Positions 6,375 through 6,398 of a stretch of 6,398 nt of DNA are shown one piece after another (position 1 is the first letter of the stretch; each line of letters begins with the position of its first letter). A program made the translations under genes and the position numbers. The notes under the pieces are model-generated. The model searched no databases, was not told where the DNA came from, and saw only the letters and a program-made list of their open reading frames with translations. The stretch is from NCBI GenBank assembly GCA_035542975.1, contig DATKKK010000045.1, forward strand, positions 1 through 6,398, in the 5' to 3' direction. Origin of the DNA: DATKKK01 sp035542975 (GTDB lineage: Archaea > Thermoproteota > Bathyarchaeia > Bathyarchaeales > Bathycorpusculaceae).

Positions 6375-6398
6375 TTGAAGGGAAAGCCACTCGTCTCA
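6375..6398 (+). CDS. First eight codons of a further gene (partial)
   Basis: A TTG at 6375 opens a frame (MKGKPLVS) that runs off the right edge. The call rests on context: a TATA box, a well-placed Shine-Dalgarno and co-orientation with the thiolase/DUF35 operon. Eight residues are too few to suggest a product. It has its own promoter, so it need not belong to the same pathway. Confidence 0.45.

Noticed and set aside
1..6398. CRISPR arrays, tRNA or rRNA genes, insertion sequences, long repeats
   Set aside because: No spaced direct repeats, cloverleaf sequences, transposase-like frames or terminal inverted repeats were seen on either strand.

Overview
The window looks archaeal. Genes start with TTG and GTG as well as ATG, most starts have a strong purine-rich Shine-Dalgarno, and upstream regions carry TATA-type elements (CTTTTATATAA, TATTTAAATA). 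Two genes encode a thiolase-fold protein paired with a DUF35 zinc-ribbon/OB protein, a common archaeal arrangement. The protein styles (secreted glycoprotein-like proteins with N-x-S/T sequons, PPC domain, poly-Gly tail, C-terminal membrane anchor) would fit an uncultured lineage such as Bathyarchaeia. That lineage guess is an impression and was not tested by any search.

Left part, minus strand. A two-gene operon is read leftwards from about 4088. The first gene (4075 to 2765, GTG start) encodes a 436-residue secreted, C-terminally membrane-anchored protein. It overlaps by 25 nt the second gene (2789 to 225), an 854-residue secreted multidomain protein. The two are paralogues over about 210 residues, sharing an uncharacterised domain rich in invariant His, Trp and Gly (NxHG, TWVHxxGYPF, HGNGW, VGCA). 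The larger protein adds a beta-rich middle, a jelly-roll/MAM-like domain, a PPC domain and a Gly8 tail. Beyond it, at the left edge, a third minus-strand gene begins at 104 with a clean signal peptide and runs out of the window.

Right part, plus strand. Across a 175-nt divergent promoter region, a thiolase-superfamily gene (4251-5546, TTG start) is followed 4 nt later by a DUF35 zinc-ribbon/OB-fold gene (5551-6237). The two probably form one acyl-CoA-handling complex. The thiolase-fold protein has no cysteine anywhere between residues 68 and 217, where the family's nucleophile should lie (about residue 90), yet it keeps the C-terminal histidines. It may therefore not be an ordinary thiolase. 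A T-tract terminator with a 6-bp hairpin follows. A new TATA box and Shine-Dalgarno then introduce another gene, of which only eight codons are present.

Nothing in the sequence links the secreted pair functionally to the thiolase pair; they are divergently transcribed and may simply be neighbours. The items most worth following are the uncharacterised secreted paralogue domain and the Cys-less thiolase/DUF35 pair.
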